Shown: one piece after another, positions 1-8,640 of the stretch
Position numbering within the stretch: position 1 is the stretch's first letter
How the letters are laid out: the number at the start of each line of letters is the position of its first letter
Notes under the pieces: generated by a model
Told to the model about the DNA's origin: nothing
The model's input: only the letters and a program-made list of their open reading frames with translations
The model's database searches: none
Program-made: the position numbers and the translations under genes
Source: Burkholderia cenocepacia
Lineage (GTDB): Bacteria > Pseudomonadota > Gammaproteobacteria > Burkholderiales > Burkholderiaceae
Length of the DNA: 64,000 nt
NCBI RefSeq assembly: GCF_014211915.1
Contig: NZ_CP060040.1
Coordinates: forward strand, 806,001 to 870,000
Reading direction: 5' to 3'

Positions 1-1
1 G

Positions 2-1090
2 GGCGCATCGGGCCGCAACGGCGGGCAAGTGATTCCCGGGCTGAAATACGACCCCGACGAACTGGTCCGCCGGTTCGGCGACGATGCCGGCGAGCGGCTT
101 GCCGGCATCGTCGGCGGCGCGGCCGATACCGTGTTCGACCTGATCGCGCGGCACGCGATCGACTGCGATGCGCGTCGCGAGGGGTGGATTCAACCCGCGC
201 CGACCACAGCGATGCTCGACACGGTTGCACGCCGTGCGCAGCAATGGGCGGCGCGCGGCGCGCCGGTCGACGTGCTCGGCCGGGACGACGTCGCGCGACG
301 GCTCGGTACGCCAGCGTATGCGGGCGGCTGGATCGATCGCCGTGCCGGCAGCGTGCAGCCGCTCAGCTATACGCGCGGTCTCGTGCGGGCAGCTCAGGCG
401 AGCGGGGCGGTCGTGCACGGAGCGACCCGTGCCGTCGGGCTGACACGTGCCGACGGCCGCTGGCGGGTCGCGACGTCCGGCGGCGCGACGCTGTCGGCCG
501 AGCGCGTCGTGATCGCGACCAACGGCTACACGGACGGGCTGTGGCCCGGCTTGCGCCAGTCGGTGATCGCCGCGAACAGTTTCATCGTCGCGACGGAGCC
601 GCTCGCACCGGCGCTCGGCCGCGACATCCTCGCCGGCGGCGAGGTCGCATCGGATGCGCGCCGTCTGCTGCTGTACTTTCGCCGTGACGCGGCCGGCCGC
701 CTGCTGATGGGCGGCCGCGGCCCGTTCGCCGAACCGCGCGCGCCGAGCGACTGGCGCCATCTCGAACGCGCGACGACGCTGCTGTATCCGCAACTGAAGG
801 GCGTCCGGTTCGAATACCGCTGGGCGGGGCGCGTCGCGATCACCGCGGATTTCCTGCCGCACGTGCACGAGCCCGCGCCGGGCGTGACGATCGCGCTCGG
901 CTACAACGGCCGCGGCATCGCGATGGCGACGACGCTCGGCAAGCATCTGGCCGCGCATCTGTCGGGCGATGCGCAATTGCCGCTGCCATTCCGCGTCACG
1001 CCGATCCGGCCCATTCCGTTGCACGGGCTGCAGCGCTTCTATATCGCGGCCGGGGTCGCGTGGTATCGGTTGCTCGACAGCCTGTCCTGA
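2..1090 (+). CDS. FAD-dependent amine/amino-acid oxidoreductase (DadA/PuuB type), 5' truncated by window edge
   Basis: The reading frame is open to the window edge. The first in-frame residues (GASGRNGGQVIPG) belong to the conserved flavin-binding segment after the N-terminal Rossmann motif, so the true start lies upstream and the GTG at 29 is internal. The protein matches the DAO family that includes gamma-glutamylputrescine oxidase and D-amino-acid dehydrogenase. Further signatures are VVIATNGYTDGLWP in the middle and GYNGRGIAMATTLGK near the end, which closes the FAD site. About 362 residues are present, where the family usually has 420-440. It would oxidise an amine or amino acid and pass electrons to oxygen or a quinone; the substrate cannot be read. 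The downstream methyltransferase starts 78 bp later and may be co-transcribed. Confidence 0.85.
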   Translation, partial: GASGRNGGQVIPGLKYDPDELVRRFGDDAGERLAGIVGGAADTVFDLIARHAIDCDARREGWIQPAPTTAMLDTVARRAQQWAARGAPVDVLGRDDVARRLGTPAYAGGWIDRRAGSVQPLSYTRGLVRAAQASGAVVHGATRAVGLTRADGRWRVATSGGATLSAERVVIATNGYTDGLWPGLRQSVIAANSFIVATEPLAPALGRDILAGGEVASDARRLLLYFRRDAAGRLLMGGRGPFAEPRAPSDWRHLERATTLLYPQLKGVRFEYRWAGRVAITADFLPHVHEPAPGVTIALGYNGRGIAMATTLGKHLAAHLSGDAQLPLPFRVTPIRPIPLHGLQRFYIAAGVAWYRLLDSLS

Positions 1091-1168
1091 CCTACCTGTG
1101 ACGGCAGTCGCCATCCGTCATCCGATCGGGCAGAATCGGCCTGCCCAGTTTCGACCGACGGATACCGC

Positions 1169-1909
1169 ATGACCGAACCGAACGACCCGAACGAATCGCC
1201 CGGCCGCCGCGCTTACGCGAGCTTCGCGCAACGCTATGCGGACCTCGCGCCGACGAAGGCGCACAACGCGCTCTACGAGCGGCCGGCATCCATGGCGCTG
1301 CTCGGCGACGTAGCAGGCCTGACGGTGCTCGACGCCGGCTGCGGGCCCGGCATCTGCAGCGCGCATCTCGCCGGTCACGGCGCGACCGTGCATGCGTTCG
1401 ACGTGACGCCGGAGATGGTTGCGCTCGCAAGGACGCGTTGCGCGGGCCTGCCGGTCGACGTCAGGGAAGGCGACCTGGAGGCGCCGCTCGCGTGGCTGCC
1501 CGACGCGTCGGTCGACAAGGTGCTGTGCTCGCTCGCGCTCGACTACGTGCGCGATCTCGCGCCGACGCTGCGCGAATTCCGGCGCGTCGCGCGGCCGGGC
1601 GGAACGCTCGTGTTCTCGATGGCGCATCCGATGCGCGACTGGATGGACGAACGCACGCGCGGCGACGGTACGTATTTCGACACGTCCCGCTTCGGTTTCC
1701 ACTGGTCGGGGTTCGGCGAGCCGAAGCCGTACGTCGAAGCGTGGCGGCGGCCGCTCGCCGACATCCTGAACGCGGTCGCCGACGGCGGCTGGCGGCTCGA
1801 GCGCTTCGTCGAACCGACGCCGCTGCCGGAAATGAAAGCCGTATCCGAACGGCTCCACGCGGAGCTGTCGCTGGCACCGGCCTTCCTGTGCATCCGCGCG
1901 CGCTGCTGA
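1169..1909 (+). CDS. Class I SAM-dependent methyltransferase
   Basis: This is a 246-residue soluble protein. The SAM-binding motif I (VLDAGCGPGICSAHL) is near residue 53, an acidic end of strand 2 (VHAFDVTPEMV) follows, and there is a motif IV-like region around VDKVLCSLALDYV. This is the Methyltransf_11/25 fold used for small-molecule methylation. The end of the fold carries PGGTLVFSMAHP, typical of the UbiE/biotin-synthesis-like group. The acceptor substrate is not evident. ATG at 1169 is chosen because it leaves the SAM fold intact; the ribosome site before it is weak. It is convergent with the cytochrome c peroxidase gene, leaving about 24 bp between the stops. Confidence 0.85.
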   Translation: MTEPNDPNESPGRRAYASFAQRYADLAPTKAHNALYERPASMALLGDVAGLTVLDAGCGPGICSAHLAGHGATVHAFDVTPEMVALARTRCAGLPVDVREGDLEAPLAWLPDASVDKVLCSLALDYVRDLAPTLREFRRVARPGGTLVFSMAHPMRDWMDERTRGDGTYFDTSRFGFHWSGFGEPKPYVEAWRRPLADILNAVADGGWRLERFVEPTPLPEMKAVSERLHAELSLAPAFLCIRARC

Positions 1910-1933
1910 CCCGGCGCGGCGCCCGGCCGGCGC

Positions 1934-3355
1934 TCAGTGCTGCGCCGGGGCGTCCGTCAGCGTGCCGAGGAACGCTTCGATATCCTTGATGTCCTGCGCC
2001 GTCATCGCGGGTTTGTCGCCCGGCTTGCGATCGAACGGCGCATCGGTCACGTCGACGTTCGCGCGATATTTCGGCGGAATGTCGTCGTATTCGTCGACCT
2101 TGCCGTCCGCGCCGCGCGAATAGAACTTCTGCGGCGAGATGCTGCGCTCGTTGTAGAACGCCATCACCTGGTCGAGCGTGTGGAATACGCCGTTGTGGAA
2201 GAACACGTGGCGTGTCGCCGAATTACGCAGCGTCGGCGTCAGGAACATCCCGCAATACTGTGTCTGGTCCTTCAGGTCGTCGCGGAACGGCCCGCACACG
2301 CCGAGATCGTAGAACGCCGGGTTGCGGTTCTGCGCGAGCGCCCGGTTGCGCGGCGCGCCGAGCGCCTCGTACTGGTAATCGGTAAACATCGGCGGCAGCC
2401 CGTCCTTGCCGGGCTTCGACAGGTGGCAGCCCGCGCAATTCGCCTTGTCCGGATCGTTGAACAGGCGCAGCCCGCGCAGTTCGGCCTGCGTGAGGCGCGC
2501 GCGGCCTTCGAGCCAGCGGTCGTACTTGCTGTCGTACGGATGGAACGACGGATCCTCGACCTGATAGCGCGCGATCGCGAACATCGCTTCCGACACCGCG
2601 AGCTGCGGCGTGGAGAACACGCGCGCGCCGAACAGCTGCTCGAATTGCGCGCGATGCGACGACTGCGCGAGCTTGCGTGCGACGTCGTCGACGCTCGCAT
2701 TCGCCATCTCGACCGGATTCAGCAGCGGGCCGAACGCCTGTTGCTGCAGCGTATCGGCGCGGCCGTCCCAGAACATCCCGCCTTGCGGCACGAGCTGCGG
2801 CGCGGCCGACGTACCGGCCACCTTCTGCGCCTTGACGACGCCGGCCGCCGCCGTGGCCTGCTGCGCGACGCTCGGCGCGGCGTCGTTTTCACCGGCGTCG
2901 GGGCCGATGCTGAAATTCGGCTGGCGGTACAGGTACATCAGCGACGGCGGCGGACGATAGCCCTGCTGCGTCATCGCGAGGCCGCCCGGTTGCACGTCGA
3001 GCGCATTCGGTGGGCCATACGCATGATCGGGACTATGGCACGACGCGCACGACTGCTTGCCCGATGCGGACAGCGACGGATCGTGGAACAGCGCGCGCCC
3101 GAGCTGCGCGACCGCCGACAGCGGCTGCGCGGCGGGCCGCTGCAACACGACCGGATGCGGATTCGCGCCGGTCCAGTCGGCGACCACGGTGCCGATCGCC
3201 GCCGGCACCTGGGCGGGAAACGCGATCGCGAACGCGCCATAGCCGATCACGGCCGCGCCTAGCACGAACGCCACGCGGCGCAGCAAGCGGGAAGGGGCGC
3301 GCGGCACGGGCGTGCCGGAGGCGTCGGGGGACGGAAAGGCGGGGCGAGCTGTCAT
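1934..3355 (-). CDS. Di-haem cytochrome c peroxidase / MauG family protein
   Basis: This is a 473-residue protein with a membrane-anchor segment at about residues 27-48 and two c-type haem sites, CASCH at 103-107 and CAGCH at 307-311. That is the two-domain arrangement of bacterial cytochrome c peroxidases and MauG-like enzymes. It should be exported and tethered facing the periplasm, and would reduce peroxide with electrons from cytochrome c or carry out a related oxidation. Between the haems are GGMFWDGRADTLQQQA and LLNPVEMAN, typical of the family. It lies downstream of a phosphoesterase lipoprotein gene on the same strand, with a hairpin between them. The peroxidase-versus-MauG role is not decided here. 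Confidence 0.88.
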   Translation of the reverse strand: MTARPAFPSPDASGTPVPRAPSRLLRRVAFVLGAAVIGYGAFAIAFPAQVPAAIGTVVADWTGANPHPVVLQRPAAQPLSAVAQLGRALFHDPSLSASGKQSCASCHSPDHAYGPPNALDVQPGGLAMTQQGYRPPPSLMYLYRQPNFSIGPDAGENDAAPSVAQQATAAAGVVKAQKVAGTSAAPQLVPQGGMFWDGRADTLQQQAFGPLLNPVEMANASVDDVARKLAQSSHRAQFEQLFGARVFSTPQLAVSEAMFAIARYQVEDPSFHPYDSKYDRWLEGRARLTQAELRGLRLFNDPDKANCAGCHLSKPGKDGLPPMFTDYQYEALGAPRNRALAQNRNPAFYDLGVCGPFRDDLKDQTQYCGMFLTPTLRNSATRHVFFHNGVFHTLDQVMAFYNERSISPQKFYSRGADGKVDEYDDIPPKYRANVDVTDAPFDRKPGDKPAMTAQDIKDIEAFLGTLTDAPAQH

Positions 3356-3406
3356 GCTGTCGATCGAAAATCGGGCGTCGCACGAAGCGACGCGTTAAAT
3401 GGAAAC

Positions 3407-3429
3407 GGCCGGCGCGTGATGCGCCGGCC
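3407..3429 (-). terminator. Hairpin between phosphoesterase and peroxidase genes
   Basis: A perfect 9-bp inverted repeat, GGCCGGCGC and GCGCCGGCC, encloses GTGAT. On the minus strand it follows the phosphoesterase stop by 20 bp and is followed by a weak T-rich run (GTTTCCATTT). It probably ends or weakens transcription before the peroxidase gene. Confidence 0.5.
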
Positions 3430-3449
3430 ATGCGGTCATGCCGTGACGG

Positions 3450-5123
3450 TCAGATCGCCGGAGCCGCGCTCAACGCGGTGCCGAGCGTCGGGTCGAGATA
3501 CAGCGGCGTCGTGTTCGGCTTCGACGTGAAGTCGAACAGGTTGCGCAGGTCGCCCGCCGTCGCATCGAACGAGCCGCCGCCGATCCGCTGGCCGCCGAGC
3601 CAGTTGTCCTCGATGAAGCGCACGACGGACGACTGGTCGAGCATTGTGTGATCGACGTAGTTCTGCTTCGCATACGGCGAGATCACGACGAGCGGAATAC
3701 GCACGCCCGGGCCGCAGCGGCCGTTCACGGTCGCGCCGTTCACGCCGGTGGTGCCACCCGTGCCGCACTTGCCGGCGCCGTTGAGCTGGTCGACCGGGTC
3801 CGACGATGCGTGCGTCGGCGCCGTGTACACGTGGTCGTACCAGCCGTCCGAGTCGTCATAGGTGACGATCACGGCCGTGTTCTGCCAGTCCGGCTGCTGC
3901 TGCAGGAAGTTGACGACCTTCGTCACGAACGCCTGCTCATCGAGCGGATCCGAATAGCCCGCATGCCCGTCCTGCGCGGCCGGCGCCTTCAGGTAGCTGA
4001 CCGACGGGAAGTTGCCGGCCTTCACGGCGGCGAAGAAGTCGTCGGTGTCGTACTGGTGGTTCGCCGGTTCGGCCGTCTTGCCGTCGGTCTGGACGCTCGA
4101 GCCGATCGCCGCGATCGAGCTCGGGCGCGTGTGTTGCGGGTTCGCGGTCGACGCGTAGTACTGGAACCAGTTGTGGTGCGGGATGTAGTCGGCCGTCGCG
4201 GCGTTCACGGCGGTAGCGACCGTGCTGCGCGCGCAGCCCGTCGTGCCGTTGCCGTTCGTCGTCGACAGGTTGAAGCCGCCCATGAAGCCGCCCCACGTGA
4301 TCTTCGCGGCATTCAGCAGGTCGCCGATGTTCTTGCCGGTCATCATCGCCTGGTCGGTCGTGCTCGAACACACGTCGAAGCCCGGATCGACGTCGTTGAT
4401 CATCGTGAGGCCGCCCTGGCCGTCATTGATGTAGTACGAGCTGGCGGCGAGCGTCGACGGCTGCTTCGACGTCTTGACGATCTGCATCCCGTTGGTCTGC
4501 CCCGCGACGACGTTCAGCGCACCCGGCGTCGACGGCCCGTAGCCCGTCGTGAACGTGTTGTCGCTCATCGCGAAGCGCTGCGCGTAGTTCCACAGCGCGG
4601 TCACCGTGTTGCCGTCGAAGTAGCCCATCACCTGGCCCTTCGTGCCGAACGCGCCGGCGCCGCCGGACGAGCCCTTGCCCGTGTACTTCGGGAACAGGTC
4701 GGCGAGGCCGTTGTCCTCGGCCTGCTGTTCGGCCGTGTACGCGTGGTTCTGGTCGGCGGTCGCGGCCTGCGTGCGGTCGAGGCGGAACGGGTTCGCCGCG
4801 TCGGTGCCGTTGGCCGTGTTCGTGAAGTTCGGGTTCGCGGTGAGCAGCGTGCCCGTCAGGCCGTTCGGCGTCGGCGTGCCGGATTTGGCGGTGAACGCCG
4901 GTTCGCCCGACGGGTTCGTCGCGTTCGGGTAGGTGCCGAAGTAGTGGTCGAACGAGATGTTTTCGCCGTAGATCACGACGACGTGCTTGATCGGCGTGGC
5001 GGTCTGCAGCGCATCCTGCGACGAGACGACGGGCGCCGGCGTGGAATCGTCGCTGCCGCCGCAGGCGAACAGCGCAAGCGTGGCGCCGGCGCAGGCGGTG
5101 ACAAGCAAGGCTTGACGGAACAT
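3450..5123 (-). CDS. Phosphoesterase family lipoprotein (AcpA acid phosphatase / phospholipase C type)
   Basis: The 557-residue product begins MFRQALLVTACAG and has a lipobox-like LALFAC, so Cys21 is the probable lipidated residue of an exported lipoprotein. The longer upstream reading (to 5213) would bury this signal, so ATG 5123 is chosen, with a ctggag ribosome site before it. The family signature is HVVVIYGENISFDHYFGTYP near residue 47, as in AcpA acid phosphatases and non-haemolytic phospholipases C. Further conserved blocks are MSDNTFTTGYGPSTPG and VIVTYDDSDGWYDH, both metal-site regions. It would hydrolyse phosphate esters or phospholipid head groups in the periplasm. The substrate is open. 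A di-haem peroxidase gene lies just downstream on the same strand. Confidence 0.87.
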   Translation of the reverse strand: MFRQALLVTACAGATLALFACGGSDDSTPAPVVSSQDALQTATPIKHVVVIYGENISFDHYFGTYPNATNPSGEPAFTAKSGTPTPNGLTGTLLTANPNFTNTANGTDAANPFRLDRTQAATADQNHAYTAEQQAEDNGLADLFPKYTGKGSSGGAGAFGTKGQVMGYFDGNTVTALWNYAQRFAMSDNTFTTGYGPSTPGALNVVAGQTNGMQIVKTSKQPSTLAASSYYINDGQGGLTMINDVDPGFDVCSSTTDQAMMTGKNIGDLLNAAKITWGGFMGGFNLSTTNGNGTTGCARSTVATAVNAATADYIPHHNWFQYYASTANPQHTRPSSIAAIGSSVQTDGKTAEPANHQYDTDDFFAAVKAGNFPSVSYLKAPAAQDGHAGYSDPLDEQAFVTKVVNFLQQQPDWQNTAVIVTYDDSDGWYDHVYTAPTHASSDPVDQLNGAGKCGTGGTTGVNGATVNGRCGPGVRIPLVVISPYAKQNYVDHTMLDQSSVVRFIEDNWLGGQRIGGGSFDATAGDLRNLFDFTSKPNTTPLYLDPTLGTALSAAPAI

Positions 5124-5524
5124 CGGAAAACTCCAGGGTAAGGCCTTCGATGGTGGAGAACGGCTCCGTCGCCGTGTCGGTTCGGCGCGGAGCTCGTGAG
5201 GGAGCACGCGCATTGGAACAGCCGCGTATGAAGATATGGGGACGGAGTGTTTTCGCGACGGTTGCGCTCCGGTATCGGTTTCATTACGGCGCGGCGCGAT
5301 GCGAAAGAGAACGGAAAGGGGCGGACCGCTGGCAACCTCCGCGTCACATGTCGCGGCGTGCGGGTCGCTTGCGGCGCAAGCGATGCCGGGCGGGCGGCAG
5401 GGAGCACCCGGCCCGATCTTTTACGGGGCGTCGTGCGTCGCTTTTTTGACAATTCGGTGACGCATTCATACGATGAACGCCCGCCGCGCACCGCGCGGCT
5501 TCCGACCGTCAGGGAGTATTGAGC
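5124..5524 (+). other. Intergenic region, divergent promoters, no gene seen
   Basis: This 401-bp gap separates the phosphoesterase gene (leftward) from the EamA gene (rightward). It is less GC-rich than its surroundings in places, for example the run around 5440-5470 with TTTTTTGACAATTCGG, which could supply a -35 element for the rightward gene. No conserved reading frame or structured RNA was recognised. Confidence 0.4.
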
Positions 5525-6382
5525 GTGCCGATCCCCGTTCTGTTTGCCGTTCTGTGCGCGGCGTTCCTGCACGCGTCATGGAATGCGCTGGTGCGCAGCA
5601 GCGGCGACCGGCTGCGCTCGGCCACGGTGCTGCAGATCGCGATCGGGCTGTTCGCGCTGCTGTTCCTGCCGGCTGCCGCGCCGATCACGCCATCGAGCTG
5701 GCTCTGCGTCGTCGCGTCTGCCGTGCTCCACGTCGTCTATACGCTGCTGCTCGTCCGCGCGTACGAGCACGGCGACCTGAGCGTCGCGTACCCGGTCGCG
5801 CGCGGCACCGCGCCGCTGCTCGTCACGCTCGGCGCGGCCGCGTTCGCGGGCGAGCGCCTGAACGTCGGCGCGCAATGCGGGCTCGTGCTGATCTGCGCGG
5901 GCATCATGGCGATCGGGCTGGAGCGCGGGCGCGGCGCGAAACACCGGATGACGCAGGTACTGCCGACCGCGTTCGCGACCGGCGTGTCGATCGCGGCCTA
6001 TAGCGTGGTGGACGGGATCGGTGTGCGCGAGAGCGGCAGCACGGTCGGCTATACCGCATGGATGTTCGTGCTGACCGGCGCGCTGATGGCCGTGTACTAC
6101 CGGTTGCGGGCGGGGCCGTTGCGGCTCACGCAGGAGGTCGGCGAGACGGTGAAGGCCGCCTGCGGCGGGGTGTTCGCTGCACTCGCGTACGGCATCGTGA
6201 TCTGGGCGATGGACCGCGCGCCGATGGGCCCGGTGTCGGCGCTGAGGGAGACGAGCGTGGTGTTCGCGGCGTTGATCGCGCGTGTGTATCTCGGCGAGCG
6301 GCTGACGCCGCGCCGGGCGACCGGGTGCGCGGTGATCGCGGCGGGCGCGTTGTTGATCAGTGCGTTCGAGGCGGTGCGGTAA
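5525..6382 (+). CDS. EamA/DMT-family permease
   Basis: This is a 285-residue, strongly hydrophobic protein with about ten predicted membrane segments in two repeats of five, the drug/metabolite transporter layout. It starts as MPIPVLFAVLCAAFLHASWNA; the HASWNAL block is typical of the first EamA repeat. The second repeat ends with YLGERLTPRRATGCAVIAAG. A GTG at 5525 sits 8 nt after AGGGAG, whereas the in-frame TTG at 5519 is too close to it, so 5525 is preferred. The substrate is unknown; members export amino acids, amines or drugs. It is convergent with the Lrp-type regulator, with 27 bp between the genes. Confidence 0.85.
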   Translation: MPIPVLFAVLCAAFLHASWNALVRSSGDRLRSATVLQIAIGLFALLFLPAAAPITPSSWLCVVASAVLHVVYTLLLVRAYEHGDLSVAYPVARGTAPLLVTLGAAAFAGERLNVGAQCGLVLICAGIMAIGLERGRGAKHRMTQVLPTAFATGVSIAAYSVVDGIGVRESGSTVGYTAWMFVLTGALMAVYYRLRAGPLRLTQEVGETVKAACGGVFAALAYGIVIWAMDRAPMGPVSALRETSVVFAALIARVYLGERLTPRRATGCAVIAAGALLISAFEAVR

Positions 6383-6409
6383 ACGCATCAGCCCGGCGCG
6401 CCACATGGG

Positions 6410-6883
6410 TCAGCTTTCCACCGGCATCGCACTCGTACACTTGATCTCGTCGAGGCACACGCTCGAATGCACGCCGCTCACGCCGGGAATGCGCATCAGC
6501 GTTTCGAGCAGGAACGTCGACAACCCCTTCAGATCGTGCGCGACGACTTTCAGCACGTAATCGATATCGCCCGTCACCGAGAAGCATTCCTGGATCTGCG
6601 CGAGATCCGACACGAGCTTCTGGAACTTCGACAAATCGCGGATATGCCCGCGCTCCATCGTCACGTGCACGAACGCGGTGACGCCGAAGCCGAGCGTATC
6701 GGGGCACAGCCGCGTTTCGTAACGGCGGATCGCGCCGATCTCCTCCAGCCGCCGGTGGCGCCGCAGCGTCTGCGCGGGCGACAGGCCGACGGCCTTCGCC
6801 AGGTCGAGGTTCGACGCGCGGCCGTTCTCCTGCAACACCGACAGCAAGTGGCGATCGATGCGATCGAGAACCGGTTCAGGCAT
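6410..6883 (-). CDS. Lrp/AsnC family transcriptional regulator
   Basis: This is a 157-residue protein with an N-terminal winged helix-turn-helix (residues 6-55, LDRIDRHLLSVLQENGRAS then LDLAKAVGLSPAQTLRR) followed by the RAM/AsnC ligand-binding fold (residues 70-150, including CFSVTGDIDYVLKV). Lrp-type proteins bind amino acids and assemble as dimers to octamers. It is divergent from an aromatic amino-acid permease and aminotransferase, so it probably senses an aromatic amino acid and controls those genes and itself. The ribosome site is GAGGA, 7 nt before the ATG. Confidence 0.9.
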   Translation of the reverse strand: MPEPVLDRIDRHLLSVLQENGRASNLDLAKAVGLSPAQTLRRHRRLEEIGAIRRYETRLCPDTLGFGVTAFVHVTMERGHIRDLSKFQKLVSDLAQIQECFSVTGDIDYVLKVVAHDLKGLSTFLLETLMRIPGVSGVHSSVCLDEIKCTSAMPVES

Positions 6884-7208
6884 TTTTGTTTCCTCATCTG
6901 TCTCCTGGATGCAATCTTATCTCATAATGTAGGGTTTGCATGAGCGGGTTACGCAACCCGATTTCGCCGTCGCGACGCTAAACTGACGCCGGATTTTCGT
7001 GTGCGGCCGCAGCAATGCGGCGGGGGCGGACGAGTCGGCGGCCAATCAGGCCGGCACGCCGACGCGAATCGGTGCCGCCACCACGCGAAGATTGCAGTCC
7101 CCAACCCGGCGCCCCCACGAACGGCCGCCGGCACAGTAAAAACAGCGCCCGGCACACCGAGGCGCGCCGCACCCCGCCGCAGGCGGAGGCGGACAGAGTG
7201 GAGAAGAC
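6884..7208 (+). promoter_or_regulatory. Divergent regulatory region with dyad CGGGTT-ACGC-AACCCG (6945-6960)
   Basis: The 325-bp gap between the Lrp-type regulator and the permease contains a perfect 6-bp inverted repeat at 6945-6960. It lies beside an AT-richer stretch (ATCTTATCTCATAATGTAGGG, 6915-6935) that could hold the regulator's promoter. A nearby half copy (GGGTTTGC) occurs at 6932. This is a plausible operator for the regulator, inferred only from position and symmetry. Confidence 0.45.
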
Positions 7209-8594
7209 ATGGTTTCTGGAAACGAGAGCGACGGCCTGAAGCGCGGGCTGAAGAACCGGCACATCCAGCTGATTGCGCTCGGCGGCGCGCTCGGCACGGG
7301 GCTGTTCCTCGGCATCGCGCAGACGATCAAGATGGCCGGCCCGTCCGTGCTGCTCGGCTATGCGGTGGCCGGCATCGTTGCGTTCTTCATCATGCGTCAG
7401 CTCGGCGAGATGGTCGTCGACGAGCCCGTCGCGGGCTCGTTCAGCTACTTCGCCGACAAATACGTCGGCCACTTCACCGGTTTCCTGTCCGGCTGGAACT
7501 ACTGGGTGCTGTACATCCTCGTCAGCATGGCCGAACTGTCGGCCGTCGGGATCTACGTGCAGTACTGGTGGCCGGGCGTGCCGACCTGGGTGTCGGCGCT
7601 CGTGTTCTTCGTCGCGATCAACCTGCTGAACCTGGCGAGCGTGAAATCGTACGGCGAGACGGAATTCTGGTTCTCGATCATCAAGGTCGCCGCGATCGTC
7701 GGGATGATCGGCTTCGGCGGCTGGCTGCTCGCAAGTGGCCATGCAGGGCCTGAAGCGAGCATCGCGAACCTGTGGCAGCACGGCGGTTTCTTCCCGAACG
7801 GCGTGTCGGGGCTCGTGATGTCGATGGCCGCGATCATGTTCTCGTTCGGCGGGCTGGAGCTGATCGGCATCACCGCGGCCGAGGCCGACGATCCGAAGCG
7901 CAGCATTCCGCGTGCGACCAACCAGGTCATCTACCGCATCCTGATTTTCTACATCGGCGCGCTGGCCGTGCTGCTGTCGCTGTATCCGTGGGAGAAGGTC
8001 GTCACCGGCGGCAGCCCGTTCGTGCTGATCTTCCACGCGCTGAGCAGCAACCTGGTCGCGAACGTGCTGAACGTCGTCGTGCTGACGGCCGCGCTGTCGG
8101 TCTACAACAGCGGCGTGTACAGCAACAGCCGCATGCTGTTCGGCCTCGCGCAGCAGGGCAACGCGCCGAAGGTGCTGTGCTCGGTGAACAAGCGCGGCAT
8201 CCCGCTTGCCGCGCTCGGCGCGTCGGCGCTCGCGACCGGCGTGTGCGTGCTGGTCAACTACTTCATGCCGGGCAAGGCGTTCGAGGTGCTGATGGGCCTC
8301 GTCGTGTCGGCGCTGATCATCAACTGGGCGATGATCACCCTGATCCACCTGAAGTTCCGCCAGGCCAAGCGTGCTGCCGGGGAGGAGACTTCCTTCCGCA
8401 GTCTGGGCTATCCTTTCACGAATTACCTGTGCCTGGCATTCATGGCCGGCATTCTCGTCGTGATGTACCTGACGCCGGATCTCCGTCTGTCGGTGTACCT
8501 GATCCCGGTATGGCTCGCGGTGCTCGCGATCGGGTATCGCTTCCGTCAGAAGAATGCCGGCTTTGCGGTGCACGACGGCGCGTCCGCACGCTGA
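7209..8594 (+). CDS. Amino-acid permease of the APC/AAT family, probably aromatic amino acids
   Basis: The 461-residue protein has about twelve membrane segments. It begins with the AAT-family signature LKNRHIQLIALGGALGTGLF near residue 12 and continues with MRQLGEMVVDEPVAGSFSYFA. It resembles AroP/PheP-type proton symporters of the inner membrane. The substrate inference rests mainly on context: the next gene, 46 bp downstream, is an aromatic aminotransferase, and an Lrp-type regulator is divergent upstream. ATG 7209 follows GGAG by about 6 nt. The fold GGLELIGITAAEADDPKRSIPRA matches the conserved EA(E)NP region of this family. Confidence 0.87.
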   Translation: MVSGNESDGLKRGLKNRHIQLIALGGALGTGLFLGIAQTIKMAGPSVLLGYAVAGIVAFFIMRQLGEMVVDEPVAGSFSYFADKYVGHFTGFLSGWNYWVLYILVSMAELSAVGIYVQYWWPGVPTWVSALVFFVAINLLNLASVKSYGETEFWFSIIKVAAIVGMIGFGGWLLASGHAGPEASIANLWQHGGFFPNGVSGLVMSMAAIMFSFGGLELIGITAAEADDPKRSIPRATNQVIYRILIFYIGALAVLLSLYPWEKVVTGGSPFVLIFHALSSNLVANVLNVVVLTAALSVYNSGVYSNSRMLFGLAQQGNAPKVLCSVNKRGIPLAALGASALATGVCVLVNYFMPGKAFEVLMGLVVSALIINWAMITLIHLKFRQAKRAAGEETSFRSLGYPFTNYLCLAFMAGILVVMYLTPDLRLSVYLIPVWLAVLAIGYRFRQKNAGFAVHDGASAR

Positions 8595-8640
8595 CGCAGG
8601 CCACGACCGACCCTTCTTCCAAACGAGACCGACTCAAGCC

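Noticed and set aside
168..1430. Arg/Ala-rich frames opposite or out of phase with the FAD oxidase and methyltransferase
   Set aside because: Composition is that of shadow frames in high-GC coding DNA, with no ribosome sites or family motifs.
7046..8573. A long minus-strand frame of about 530 residues opposite the amino-acid permease
   Set aside because: It is rich in His, Arg and Asp without domain features, the typical antisense image of a membrane protein gene in GC-rich DNA.
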